Made by a program: the position numbers and the translations under genes. Positions 46,235-59,520 of a DNA stretch of 64,000 bases are shown piece after piece; within the stretch, counting starts at the first letter, position 1; each line of letters starts with the position of its first letter. The DNA comes from Diogma glabrata. Its lineage: Eukaryota; Arthropoda; Insecta; Diptera; Cylindrotomidae. Where the stretch lies: the NCBI GenBank assembly GCA_963693315.1, contig OY856187.1, positions 392,406,788 to 392,470,787 of the forward strand, written 5' to 3'. The notes below the pieces were generated by a model, which ran no database searches, was not told the origin of the DNA, and saw only the letters and a list, made by a program, of their open reading frames with translations.

Positions 46235-46907
46235 GAAACCAAGAAAACCATCGTTAAATCGAGGAAAATAATTATAATATTTAAATTTTTAACATTGTAA
46301 CAACGATACTTTAATAAAATAACTCAATCCTGGCTGTAAATACACTTAACGATTGGTTTTTGTACAATTTTTTTCAATTTCTAAGATTTTAAAAACAATC
46401 CAAAAAAATTTTAACGCAAAGTTATGTAAAATAAGCTAATTTTAGAATTTTTTTTTTTTTTCAATCGAAAAAAAAATAGAAAGAAAAGTCGGCACAAAAT
46501 CTAAATAAAGGTGTTAAATACTATCTAAGTTGAAGTTTTTTTTGAGACAAAAAATTGAAAATCGAAGGTTTCGGACTTCGAAAAAAAAACGTTTTTTTTC
46601 GAAAATAATGATATATTCGTAGATCCTGACATCTGTAAAATTTTTGTATTTTTTTCTGAGAACTGCATTTAAAAACACAAATTTTGAAAAAAAATCGGTC
46701 CCCAAACGGTCAATTTTTGAAAAAGTTCTAGCATTTTAAAAAAAACAAGTTCGGTTTTTTCCATAAAATTCGTACTTTTTTTTGGGTTGGGTTAAAAAAT
46801 CTGAAAAAATTCAGAAAAATGTCTTTGGTAGGGTAGAAATGATAAAAAATTTTCAGCGAAATCGAAAGGGGTCGGGGCCGAACCTCGGTGATTTGGCATG
46901 GAATGCC

Positions 46908-47088
<181 letters not shown>

Positions 47089-47374
47089 ATAGTTTATTCA
47101 GTCAAATAAAGACAGTACATATGTAAATTAAACTTAAATTTATCTTAATTTCTAACCTAAATTGATACCATATAATATTATTTATATTTAAATTATGAGG
47201 AATTCAAAGTTTTAAATTTAGCTAGAATTTTATTCTTGAATTGATCCCTACTCATATTAGAGTCATAAAAAGCACTATACTTATTAAAATTTCTGATACA
47301 TTCGTTAAGTGGGTTATAAAAGAATAATCATGTCTATGAAGTTCTTCAATAAGAGGCCTCCTGTGTCTTGTATT

Positions 47375-50072
47375 CTAAGTATGACAATTAGGAACCATCA
47401 TTTCACACAATTCAGGACACCTTATATTACCTCTGACTAGGTCGAAACCAAATAAAGCAGAAGCAAGCTCACGTCTTGATTTTAGTGAGACCATATTCAG
47501 CAGTAAGAGTCTTTCTTCATATTTAGGCAGTCTGTATCCAGTAAAACCGAGAGGTTTTAATGCAAAGAGTAAGAATTGTTTTTGTACCGATTCAATAGAG
47601 CTTGCGAATAACTCGGTATAAGGCGACCAAATTATACTAGCATATTCCATTTTTGATTGAACTAATGAACAGTACAAAGTTTTTGTCTAGGTGATGTCGT
47701 TGAATTCTTTTGCTCTACGTTTAATAAAGCCGAGAATAGCATGCCCACTTGTGCAGATTTGGTTTATATGCTGTTTGTATGTCAAGGAACTATCTAACAT
47801 AACACCCAAATCCCTAATAATATTAACCCTTGATAGATTAGATCCATTTACGTTATATGTATGTTTTATTTTATGGCTGCTTCTGGCGAATGTAACTGTC
47901 ATACATTTTTCAATGTTCAAATGCATTCCATTTAGTAGACACCAGTTGTATAAAGTTGAGAGATTGTGTTGCAGTGTATAGGCATCGGACATTGACCTAA
48001 TGACTTTATATATTTTCAAGTCGTCAGCATATAAAGAAAATTTACAATCTCGGAATAATAATGTGAGATCGTTAATGAACAGTAAAAATAAGAAAGGACC
48101 CAAATGACTGCCTTGAGGTACAGAGGATGTAACCTTGATTGCCCGTGAATGTTTACCTTGAAATTTTACGACCTGATGTCTATTTGTCAAATAAGATTCT
48201 ATCCACTGCAAGAGTTGGCCCCTAATTCCATATTTTTTAAGCTTACAAATTAATAAAGCATGATCTATCAAAGGCCTTAGAAAAGTCTGTGTAATTAGCA
48301 TCAACTTGGAGACCAGATGCAAATTGACGTCTAATGAAAGAAGTATATTGTACCAAATTAGAAATTGTTGATTTACCCGAATCAAATCCATGTTGATCAG
48401 GGTGGATCAAGTCTCTAAGAACTATGTACAATTTTTGACTTATAATTTTTTCAAAGAGTTTAGGAATGGTAGATAGAATGGCAATACCTCGGTAGTTAGA
48501 AATCTTACGCTTATCTCCATTTTTAAAGATAGGAGTTATAAATGATGATTTCCAGATATCAAGAAAGATACCCTGACTTAGAGAAAGATTAAATAAATAT
48601 TAAAGATGCTTTGCTATACTAGTTGCTGTCCTTTTAATGAATTTTGGAGGAATTAAATCTGGTCCCGGTCCTTTTTTAATGTCCAAAGACTGAATTGAAT
48701 TAAAAACTTCTTCAAGCGTAAGCTCGATTTCTAGTATTCTGTCAGCTGAGGGCAAAATATGTGACTGGTCAGTTTCTTTAAAGATAATAGGTGGTTGATA
48801 AACACTCTCAAAATGATGTGCAAACATATCAGCTATTAAAATCGGTTCTGAAGAAGAATTACCCATGTGAGTCATAGAAGTGGGATATCCTTTATTACTA
48901 CGTCTATCCTTAATAAAGTTCCAGAACTGTTTAGGATCATCGATCAGTTTTAAAGCCGTTTTTTCCTTATGTAGAACTAGAGCATGTTGTTCCTCAATTT
49001 TAAATTGTTCGCTAAGTCTAACGAATGTATCAAAATCAGATAATCTTTTTGTTTGTTTGTATTTTTTATGCGCTTTATTTCTTTTATTTCTTAGTATTCT
49101 AAGTGCTTTATCAAAGTGAGCAGGACATGAAAGTGTTGATACGATTTTCTTTGGTGTATGCTTACCGATAGTTTCACATAAAAATTCATTAAACAAAGAT
49201 GCAGCACTATTTACACAGGTTGAATTTAATATATAAGAATTTAGTTCACGGTTAATTGCTTCATAATTTGCTTTGTCAAAGTTATAAGAAATTATAGTGT
49301 CAATTATATTTTTCCTTCTTTCCTCAGTAAAAAAATAGGTTAATTGAAGTATTTGATGGTGAACACTGGTTTTTGATGTCAATTTTAGTGAAGCTATAGC
49401 CAGATCAAAATCAGATGTGACATTTGTAAAGATAACATCTAGAAGGTTTCCACTATTATTCTTAAAATTATTAATTTGGCACAAACCTAATGAAAAACTT
49501 TTAATTAGAAAATCATAATAAGTGACATCAATATTAACGGGGTCATATATATTTTCCTGTAAATCATTGGCAACCCAATGAATATTCGGCATATTGGCAT
49601 CACCATAAATAAAAATGTCATCATCAATTGTCATGTTTAAGTTAAGGTTTGCTATTAAATTAGCTAGATTATTATAACTATTTATGTTAGACTTAGGCGG
49701 TATATAGAAAGCACTTACAAATAAAAATTTACCATTTAGTTGTAGTTTACATGCAACAATGTCAAATGAGGTGTCATCACCTACAGATTGTAACTGAACC
49801 ACTGAACTAGGGATGTAATCCTTTACTGCAATGAATACACCACCCCCAAGTTGATCTGTATCAGTATTAGAAAGTATTCGATCTTTTCTGTAGATAGACC
49901 ATCCATCAGGCACAATTTCAGATGTTAAATGTTGACTCTGTAACCATGATTCTGTCACGATGACAACATCATAATCGGAGTTATCTAGATCGTTTCTGAA
50001 ATTTTCCAACGATGACCTCATACCTGACATGTTGTGATAGTAGATGCTTAGGCCCTTCGGTATTGATTCCAA
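47375..50072 (-). pseudogene. LINE H ORF2 (endonuclease-RT) with stops
   Basis: The minus-strand ORF2 starts MESIPKGLSIYYHNMSGMRS at 50072. Endonuclease boxes: VIVTESWLQSQH, GGGVFIAVKDYIP, FVSAFYIPPKSN and IFIYGDANMPNIHW. The RT follows with GPGPDLIPPKFIKRT, NYRGIAILSTIPKLFEK, QVDANYTDFSKAFD, SVPQGSHLGPFLFLLFINDL and SLYADDLKIYK. The C-terminal region ends RCPELCEMMVPNCHT. Defects: in-frame stops near 48600 and 47687 and a frame change near 48260 within KAFD. The catalytic YADD box is intact. It is a different LINE group from C, D and E (YADD, different endonuclease start). Confidence 0.9.
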
Positions 50073-50089
50073 CGAGCTCGAAAACCCGA

Positions 50090-51310
<1,221 letters not shown>

Positions 51311-51340
51311 ATTTTAGTTTATTGAGCTTGAATATTATTT

Positions 51341-51439
51341 TTTCAATAAAATTTTATTTGGTTTTTGAGCTCTTGTTTGAATTATAAATTAATGAAAACA
51401 CATGATTTCAAAAACATATATTTTTTATCGTGACGTTTC
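51341..51439. repeat. Left inverted terminal repeat of the Penelope element
   Basis: Reverse complement of 54107-54206, nearly exact apart from a small change at GAGCTC versus GAGCTA. The 33 bp further out (51308-51340) have no partner. Confidence 0.9.
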
Positions 51440-51505
51440 ATAATCAACAATCATAATTTCTTTACTAATATAAAAGTTAAATATGGCAAAGAGATTCATA
51501 AGATA

Positions 51506-53812
51506 ATGAAATCAATCTTACAACTAAAGTTGAAACAAGCTAATTTTATAAATAAACAGCATTTCCTGCTTCGACTAAGAAAAGAAAAAATAATCCCTCC
51601 AAGCAGAATAATAAAGAACATTCATAACATTGATAAGAACATTTTTGAAAAATTACAAAGAACATTCAATTTTAAAATAATAAACCAAGAAATTTCTGAG
51701 ATTATTCACCTGATTAAAGTAACAAATAATGCATTAACAACAAAAATAGAATATATAAAAAATGTGATACCAACATCCATTTCATCAGAATTCATATCCA
51801 GAATAGAATTATCTTTTCAAAAAAGTTTTGATAACATTAAACAGAAACATCTAGATAAATTTACAAGTTTTTCAAATAATCTAATGATTCCTCCAAATTT
51901 CGAGAACGGATCAGATAAATGGTTGATAAATCTATCAGATGTCGATATTCCTGAAAACATTAAAAATTTCATAGGTTTAGGTGATAAATTCTCAATCCCT
52001 TTGGATTCAAAAACAATACCATATCACAACATAATTACAGACATTGAAAGCTCTCTTTTAGATGTTAGAAATGAAGAACAAAAAATAGAGATAAGAAATA
52101 GTGTAGTTAATATTCTTACAAATTTTAAACAGAGTTTTGGATCACACATAAATTTATCTAGTGAGGATCAAAAATTAATCCAGATTCACAACAAAACAAA
52201 ACGTTTCTTAAAAGAACATGCAGATTTATTGGTAACAAAAGCCGACAAAGGAAATTTAACAGTAATTACAACAAAATCAGATTATAAAACAAAAATGCAG
52301 AATATGTTAAATGATCAATCAACTTATATTTTATTAACAAAAGACCCAACACAACAAATACAACGTGAAGTGAATAGTTTAATAACCAGTTTTGAAGACA
52401 ATGATAAAATAACAACATCTGAAGCTAAGAAGTTAAGACGACACAATAGCAAAATCGCACATCTTTATGGACTTCCCAAAGTACATAAAGAGAATACACC
52501 CTATAGACCAATAGTAAGTTCTATTGGTGATCCTACCTACAATTTGTCAGCCTTCTTATGTGGAATTATTAAATTTAGTATTGGTAATACTTCAACTAAC
52601 ATCTTAAACTCACAGGATTTTAAAGCGAAAATAAAAGATGTCATAATACCTGACAATCATATAATAATTTCATTAGATGTTGTATCACTATTTACGAACA
52701 TTGATTCAGAACTCGTACTAAAGCTTTTATCTAAAAACTGGCAACAAATTAAGAAGAGAGCGAAGTCAAAGTTATTAAAGTCTCATTTTATGGATGCTGT
52801 CGAGCTAGTTTTAAAGAATTGTGTTTTCTCCTACGACAATCAAATTTATAAACAAAAATTTGGATCACCAATGGGTTCACCCATTAGCCCAATGGTGGCT
52901 AATCTTGTAATGGAATATGTGGAAACAAATATTCTTGACTCACTTGAGTTCTCACCCATATTTTTCTTCAGATACGTTGATGATATAATTACATGTGTTC
53001 CTGAGGACAAAGTCAATGTTTTCTTAAATAAATTTAATAGTTTTGATAAAAATATTCAATTTACACTAGAGTCGGAGAAAGAGGGTAAAATTTCTTTCCT
53101 TGATACTCTAGTGATAAGAAATAATGATGGTACTATCAGCACTAACTGGTACCATAAACCAACCTGGTCCGGTCGGTATTTGGATTTTAATTCATGGTTA
53201 CCTTTGAGTTATAAGAAAAATACAATATCTGTACTTACAAAGAAAATTCTTCAACTATCAGATGAGAAATACCACACCGAAAATTTCACTTTGTTAGAAA
53301 AAACACTCAAAACTAATAATTACCCAATAAAACTGATCAAAAGTATTATGAGAACAACGATCATGAAACATAATAATACCAATTTAATTGAACATCCAAA
53401 TTCAAATCCGCAAATCAATGATGAAACAAAATTCGTTTCACTTCCGTATGTTAAACATTTATTTGAGAACATTAAATTATTACTAAGAAAATACAATATT
53501 GAAGTAGTAGGAAGATCAAGTATTTGCACAGGATCATCTGTTTTCTCAAAATTAAAGGACCGTGATCCTATTGAAATTCAATCAGAACTTATTTATGAAA
53601 TAAAATGTTCATGTGAAAAAGCATACGTAGGACAGACTTCGCAACATATGAGTAAACGTTTTTATCAGCATACTCACAACTCTCCACCCGATAATAGTGC
53701 ATTGTCTACACACATTGAAACCACCAAACATGTTGTTACATTAGATAACGTTAAAATTTTGAAAAACAGCCCAATCGAAAAAAACGCCAAATATCTGAAA
53801 GTTTGTATATAA
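51506..53812 (+). CDS. Penelope-like reverse transcriptase / GIY-YIG protein
   Basis: 768 codons from the ATG at 51506. An N-terminal helical region leads to the Penelope RT: LVTKADKGNLTVI (~245), LYGLPKVHKENTPYRPIVSS (~320), IISLDVVSLFTNI (~390), FGSPMGSPISPMVANLVMEY (~455), catalytic FRYVDDIITCVPE (~489) and SFLDTLVIRNNDGTIS with WYHKPTWSGRYLDF (~530-560). The GIY-YIG endonuclease follows: IYEIKCSC, then AYVGQTSQHMSKRFYQHTHN (~705). Such proteins nick DNA and reverse-transcribe element RNA. A one-base length change in the A run at about 53770-53778 diverts the frame. In the neighbouring frame the coding sense continues (ESLYIKKRKPTLN) to a stop at 53896-53898, so the real end is about 30 residues further on and this copy is mildly defective. 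Confidence 0.93.
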   Translation: MKSILQLKLKQANFINKQHFLLRLRKEKIIPPSRIIKNIHNIDKNIFEKLQRTFNFKIINQEISEIIHLIKVTNNALTTKIEYIKNVIPTSISSEFISRIELSFQKSFDNIKQKHLDKFTSFSNNLMIPPNFENGSDKWLINLSDVDIPENIKNFIGLGDKFSIPLDSKTIPYHNIITDIESSLLDVRNEEQKIEIRNSVVNILTNFKQSFGSHINLSSEDQKLIQIHNKTKRFLKEHADLLVTKADKGNLTVITTKSDYKTKMQNMLNDQSTYILLTKDPTQQIQREVNSLITSFEDNDKITTSEAKKLRRHNSKIAHLYGLPKVHKENTPYRPIVSSIGDPTYNLSAFLCGIIKFSIGNTSTNILNSQDFKAKIKDVIIPDNHIIISLDVVSLFTNIDSELVLKLLSKNWQQIKKRAKSKLLKSHFMDAVELVLKNCVFSYDNQIYKQKFGSPMGSPISPMVANLVMEYVETNILDSLEFSPIFFFRYVDDIITCVPEDKVNVFLNKFNSFDKNIQFTLESEKEGKISFLDTLVIRNNDGTISTNWYHKPTWSGRYLDFNSWLPLSYKKNTISVLTKKILQLSDEKYHTENFTLLEKTLKTNNYPIKLIKSIMRTTIMKHNNTNLIEHPNSNPQINDETKFVSLPYVKHLFENIKLLLRKYNIEVVGRSSICTGSSVFSKLKDRDPIEIQSELIYEIKCSCEKAYVGQTSQHMSKRFYQHTHNSPPDNSALSTHIETTKHVVTLDNVKILKNSPIEKNAKYLKVCI

Positions 53813-53898
53813 AAAAACGTAAGCCAACACTCAATATACAAACCACTTGTGTTTTCAACAATACTTACGATAGAATTATTAAATCTACACAAATTTAA
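53813..53898 (+). pseudogene. Frameshifted C-terminus of the Penelope protein
   Basis: In the frame next to the main ORF, from about 53775, the sequence reads SESLYIKKRKPTLNIQTTC, then YDRIIKSTQI and a TAA at 53896. ESLYIxK is the usual end of the Penelope GIY-YIG region. One indel in the preceding A run separates it from the main frame. Confidence 0.8.
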
Positions 53899-54070
53899 GT
53901 TAACTATATAATAGTGTTTTTGAAATAACATCAAAGTATGTTAATATCGAAATGTTTTTGTTTGAAAAATTTAATTTTCATTCAATTTTAATTTGTATAA
54001 CGTTTTGCTTGTGTTATTATTTTTTTCTTTTGAATTTCCATATATAATTTTTTTAAATTTTAATAAAGAA

Positions 54071-54127
54071 TATTTTTTCGTCTGAAGATGATGCGGGAAT
54101 CGCATTGAAACGTCACGATAAAAAATA
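54071..54127 (+). ncRNA. Hammerhead-ribozyme-like motif
   Basis: TATTTTTTCGT pairs with ACGATAAAAAATA (helix I, with an AT bulge). CTGAAGA fits the CUGANGA core. ATGCG and CGCAT form helix II around a GGAAT loop. GAAAC and GTC complete the core, with a minimal helix III (AC/GU). Predicted cleavage is after the C at 54114. Short helix III type I hammerheads are known in Penelope-like elements. A T before the GAAAC and TG after CTGAAGA leave some mispairing, so activity is unproven. Confidence 0.65.
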
Positions 54128-54206
54128 TATGTTTTTGAAATCATGTGTTTTCATTAATTTATAATTCAAACAAGAGCTAAAAAACCAAATAAAATTTTAT
54201 TGAAAA
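54107..54206. repeat. Right inverted terminal repeat of the Penelope element
   Basis: Matches 51341-51439 in reverse complement, beginning TTGAAACGTCACGATAAA. It overlaps the 3' half of the hammerhead-like motif, whereas the left repeat lacks the CTGAAGA half. Confidence 0.9.
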
Positions 54207-55153
<947 letters not shown>

Positions 55154-55326
55154 GGGCAGGAAAAATCACCTATATCCTTGGCTGATATTGATGCAAAACT
55201 AGATAAATACTTTAGCAATCTGTCTGAGAAAATAGTTTCAATTACAAGGACCTAAAAACCCAAATTAAGGATATATCAAAGCATTGTGAAGAAAAAACTT
55301 CTAAGATTAAGTGTGACCTAATAATA

Positions 55327-55866
55327 TTGGAAATTAAAATTAATTCGGAGTTCGATGCTCTTCGTAAGGATTATGAGCTTATCTTGTCTGGAATTCCGTA
55401 TAAAGAAGATGAAAATCTTTATAATATTTTTAAATCATTGTCCAGTATTTTGGGATATGGTGGCATAAGCAAGAACAACCTGTTGCAACCTCTTCCCGAG
55501 GTTGAACTACATCGATTAAGAGCTAGTACCTCCAATATTAATCAGCACCCTGCCATCATCATCAAATTTGCTACGAAATTTCATAAAAACAACTTCCTGC
55601 ATCGGTATTTGAAAATGGGAAAACAACTACTACTTAATAGTGTGGATGGTTTTCAGGATAAGTCGCGTATTTACATTCAACAGAACTTGACCCCAGAATA
55701 CTATAAGGTGCATAAGATGGCTCTATCTTTGAAAAAGTCTCATAAAATTCAACATATAAAAATCTTTAATGGGACGGTGTATGTACAGCTAACAAACAGA
55801 GATTCTCTTGTTGCATTTTATCATGTGGATGAACTAGTTAAGGCGGTGGAAGCTAATTCCTCATAA
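55327..55866 (+). CDS. LINE ORF1 protein, truncated N-terminus (copy B)
   Basis: An open frame of about 180 codons without an ATG at its left edge; the first codon used here is TTG. Coding sense continues further left (DLKTQIKDISKHCEEKTSKI) and then in another frame (SLADIDAKLDKYFSNLSEKI), showing an older frameshift near 55240. Parts: a coiled-coil-like helix, then an FP-type domain starting LILSGIPYKEDENLYNIFKS and ending VYVQLTNRDSLVAFYHVDEL. ORF1 proteins of this type bind LINE RNA. The product here would lack its start, so expression is doubtful. Confidence 0.75.
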   Translation: MEIKINSEFDALRKDYELILSGIPYKEDENLYNIFKSLSSILGYGGISKNNLLQPLPEVELHRLRASTSNINQHPAIIIKFATKFHKNNFLHRYLKMGKQLLLNSVDGFQDKSRIYIQQNLTPEYYKVHKMALSLKKSHKIQHIKIFNGTVYVQLTNRDSLVAFYHVDELVKAVEANSS

Positions 55867-56285
55867 TCAAGGCTCCACCTGACATGTAATTTTGATTAAT
55901 GATCTACTTTAATTTGAAGTGAATAAAATTATAAAAAGTTTAAAAATTACTATAAAACTCTAATCAAAATCAAAATAACTTAGTGTAAATTAGTGTTAAT
56001 CATTTAATTATTTTTTTATTTTTTATTTATTCTTTTGATATTTGTATAAACAGTAATACATTTTGTTTATTTTTTGATATTTTTAGCATATAGGATTTTT
56101 TCGGTGGCATTATAGTAACAGGTATTATTGCTATTATTTGTTTTTCTCTTTTGGTATATTAATCTAAATTTATATTAAGATAATTTTACAAATCTTACGG
56201 GTTTTCCTGATACAGCTTTGTGTACAATTTATTTATTTCATTATCTGTTTGTTTGTTTTCGGCTTGACCTTCCTTTTCTTTAAAA
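55867..56285 (+). other. Spacer between LINE ORF1 and ORF2 (copy B)
   Basis: Non-coding, AT-rich, identical in layout to 22331-22749. Confidence 0.7.
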
Positions 56286-59105
56286 ATGAATATTAAGAAT
56301 ATAGTATTGAAATCGTCATTCAAATCTAAGAGCAATGGTTTCAACTTTGCTCATTTGAATCCGGGATCCATATTGTCAAATTTTGATGAGCTTAAAAACA
56401 TACTTACTGGCGTACCACTACATTTGATTGCAATATCTGAAACCTGGTTGAAAGAGAAACATAATGATCAGTTGGCCTTTATCCCTGACTTTAATTTGAT
56501 TCGTAAGGATCGGGTCGGCCGTCGCGGAGGTGGAGTTGCTCTATACATTAACCAATCCTTGAAATTTAAAATTATTAGGAAAAACTTATCTTCATCTGAT
56601 TTCGACATGATCTTTATTGAAGTTACGAACAATATTAATGAAAAATTGCTTGTAGGAGTTATTTATGTTCCGCCAAAGGTAAAATTTAGTACTAAATTCA
56701 AAAGAGTTCTCAACGCATTGTCCAGTAAATACGATGATATTTTGATACTTGGCGACTTTAATATAAATTTATTAGCCTCTGATCGTAGCGCTCACAAATT
56801 CAAAGAAATTATTAACTCGTATGGTGTTTCTCCTGCCTCAATGGAACCAACTAATTTTGTAGATAATAGCTCTACGTGTATTGACCTACTATTGCTCAAA
56901 CACTTGCGTAAGATTGGTTTTTTTACTCAATTGTCAATGCCTAGATTGTACACTACACATGATATGATATTTGGTGCCTACAACTTTGAAGTTAACTGCG
57001 AACATCAACAAAACTGTATCTATCGGCGTAATTTGAACCGTATCGATTCACATAAATTGATTGAGGAAGCTCAAATGTTGAACTGGAATGTAATTTATAA
57101 TATTTTGTATGTTAATGAGAAACTAACTTATTTCAACAGTCTAGTACTTTCACTATTAAATCGGTTTGCTCCTCTCAGGCTTATTAAACTAAAAAAAATT
57201 AATGATGATTCATGGTTTGACTCTGATATACTTATTCATATCAATATACGAAACTATTTATATAATTGTTGGAAGCTCAATAAAACTCCACATAATTGGG
57301 TACGTTTTACTAAATATAGGAATAAAGTTATTCAAATTATAAAAAGAGCCAAGTTTAATAATTTCAAGAAAGTATTTAATACTGATCTGCCACCACAAGT
57401 TTTGTGGTCAAATTTTAAAAAGCACGGTCTTACAAATGCTAATCCAACTGCTATTAGTAAACATTCGCCTTCTGATTTCAGTAGCTACTTCTTTTCTGGT
57501 TCAACTTCGCATACTCAACATCTAAGTTCTAATAATTTGTCATCTATATCCACAGAGAATTCTTTCTATTTTGACAATGTATCTGAACTTGAAGTTTGTA
57601 AAATTATTAGAGAAATAAAGTCTAACGCAATAGGAACAGATGATATCCCAATTAACTTCGTTATTTTATTGCTACCAATTATATCTAAAGTTGTGACACA
57701 CATTATAAATACAGCTATAACAAAATCCATTTTCCCTAAAACTTGGAAGGCTGCATTTGTAATACCCGTACCCAAGAAATCTACTTCTGAATATATTCAG
57801 GACTTTAGGCCGATAAGCATTTTGCCTTGCTTATCTAAAGTCTTGGAAAACATTTTGAAGAAACAATTGTTGGCTCACCTCAATAAAAATAACATGATTC
57901 ATCAATTTCAGTCTGGTTTTCGTGAAAGTCACACTACAACCTCTGCACTAATAAAAATAATAGATGACTTGAGTACATCCATCTCTACAGGTAAAATTTC
58001 CTACCTTGTTTTGTTGGACTTCTCTAAAGCTTTTGATTCAGTGGATCACATTATACTACTAGAAAAACTACGAAGTCAATGCAATTTATCGAACAGTGCT
58101 TTAGCTCTTTTTCATTCTTACTTATCTGATAGAGGTCAGATAGTACGAGTTGGTGATACATATTCTGGCATGTTGTACACATCTGCTGGAGTCCCTCAAG
58201 GTTCTATTCTTGGGCCGTTACTATTTATGATGTTTATTAATGACATTCATTTATCTATTAGTGATGTATCCTTCCACCTCTTTGCTGATGACCTACAGTT
58301 ATACGACTCAGCATCGATAGAAAATAATAGTGGCTGCGTAAGTAGATTAAATGCGACTCTGATATTGATCTCTGAATGGGCAAAAAGGAATAAAATAAAA
58401 ATTAACCCAGCTAAGTCTCAAGCAATGATTATTGCTAGCAATAAAACTAATATAAATAACTTAAATGCAACTCAACTTTTTATTGATGGTCAAGTAATCC
58501 AACTACATGATAAAGTAAGAAGCTTGGGCCTGATTGTAAACAATTTTCTTAATTGGGATGACCACGTTTCAAAAATTTGTTCCAAGATTTACATGACTTT
58601 GAGCAAACTTCGGTTGTGTGCAAGTTATACGCCCTGTGATATTAGATTAAAACTAGTCCAATCATTAATAGTTCCGCATCTAATATACTGTGCTCCCATT
58701 TACGCTGGATGTTCAGAGGCCGGCTGGAAAAAACTTAATGTTGCTTATAACTCTTGTGCTAGGTATATATATAATAAAAAGATGGGTGAATCGATTTCAC
58801 ACTATTCTAAATTGATTTTGAGTTGCTCTCTTCGTAACTACCTAGATCTTATTTCGTTGCTTTTTTTATATAAACTAATCAATTTAAAAAAACCGAACTA
58901 TTTGTATGAAAAGATAAATCTATCTAGATCGACCAGGACACTAAATATAAATTTACCAATTAATTGCAATTCTAAAGCCCGTCAATCGTCCTTTTTCGTT
59001 CATGCTATTAAAGTTTGGAATTCATTGGATCATAGCATAAAGTCTGCTGGCTCTTTTGGAACATTTAAAAGACTGTCATTTGAATTTCTATCTTCCAATG
59101 CCTAA
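56286..59105 (+). CDS. LINE ORF2: AP endonuclease and reverse transcriptase
   Basis: An intact 939-codon frame from ATG to TAA. Endonuclease (~15-235): FNFAHLNPGSILSNFDEL, ISETWLKEKHNDQ, GRRGGGVALYINQ, LVGVIYVPPK and ILGDFNINLL, then TTHDMIFGAY where an SDH box is expected. Reverse transcriptase (~480-740): VIPVPKKSTSEYIQDFRPIS, VLLDFSKAFDSVDH, AGVPQGSILGPLLFMMFIND and FADDLQLYDS (residue ~666, catalytic). The C-terminal region ends FKRLSFEFLSSNA. It nicks target DNA and copies LINE RNA in place. All core RT residues are present, so the protein could be active, although ORF1 and the 3' UTR are not. Clade not assigned (Jockey/CR1-like). Confidence 0.93.
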   Translation: MNIKNIVLKSSFKSKSNGFNFAHLNPGSILSNFDELKNILTGVPLHLIAISETWLKEKHNDQLAFIPDFNLIRKDRVGRRGGGVALYINQSLKFKIIRKNLSSSDFDMIFIEVTNNINEKLLVGVIYVPPKVKFSTKFKRVLNALSSKYDDILILGDFNINLLASDRSAHKFKEIINSYGVSPASMEPTNFVDNSSTCIDLLLLKHLRKIGFFTQLSMPRLYTTHDMIFGAYNFEVNCEHQQNCIYRRNLNRIDSHKLIEEAQMLNWNVIYNILYVNEKLTYFNSLVLSLLNRFAPLRLIKLKKINDDSWFDSDILIHINIRNYLYNCWKLNKTPHNWVRFTKYRNKVIQIIKRAKFNNFKKVFNTDLPPQVLWSNFKKHGLTNANPTAISKHSPSDFSSYFFSGSTSHTQHLSSNNLSSISTENSFYFDNVSELEVCKIIREIKSNAIGTDDIPINFVILLLPIISKVVTHIINTAITKSIFPKTWKAAFVIPVPKKSTSEYIQDFRPISILPCLSKVLENILKKQLLAHLNKNNMIHQFQSGFRESHTTTSALIKIIDDLSTSISTGKISYLVLLDFSKAFDSVDHIILLEKLRSQCNLSNSALALFHSYLSDRGQIVRVGDTYSGMLYTSAGVPQGSILGPLLFMMFINDIHLSISDVSFHLFADDLQLYDSASIENNSGCVSRLNATLILISEWAKRNKIKINPAKSQAMIIASNKTNINNLNATQLFIDGQVIQLHDKVRSLGLIVNNFLNWDDHVSKICSKIYMTLSKLRLCASYTPCDIRLKLVQSLIVPHLIYCAPIYAGCSEAGWKKLNVAYNSCARYIYNKKMGESISHYSKLILSCSLRNYLDLISLLFLYKLINLKKPNYLYEKINLSRSTRTLNINLPINCNSKARQSSFFVHAIKVWNSLDHSIKSAGSFGTFKRLSFEFLSSNA

Positions 59106-59520
59106 TTCAAACTGTAATTTTACTATCTGAGTCAGAATATAATATATCTAGTTACTCTTTGTCGAGCATAAATAGATAGAAAATTAAATAAATAAAAAAA
59201 TTAACAAATAAGTATTTATAGATGAATGTCGATTAATAGATAAATAGATAAAGACATGAATTCATTAATTAATAAATATAAAATCACACATCATCTGGGA
59301 ACCAACTAATCATATATATGGAATGAAAAACAATTGTATGTGCCAACTGAGGGAAATAAGTGATGGTGAAGTATGAAAACTTTTTTTTTTTTTTTTTTTA
59401 TTAATTAGTTAGACATGTTTAGCACACTAAATATGAAATATTCATTATTTAGACTCTTTGAATATCCGAAGATACCATGTCAACTATAAAGGAATGGAAG
59501 GAATGGGGATATAGGGATAA

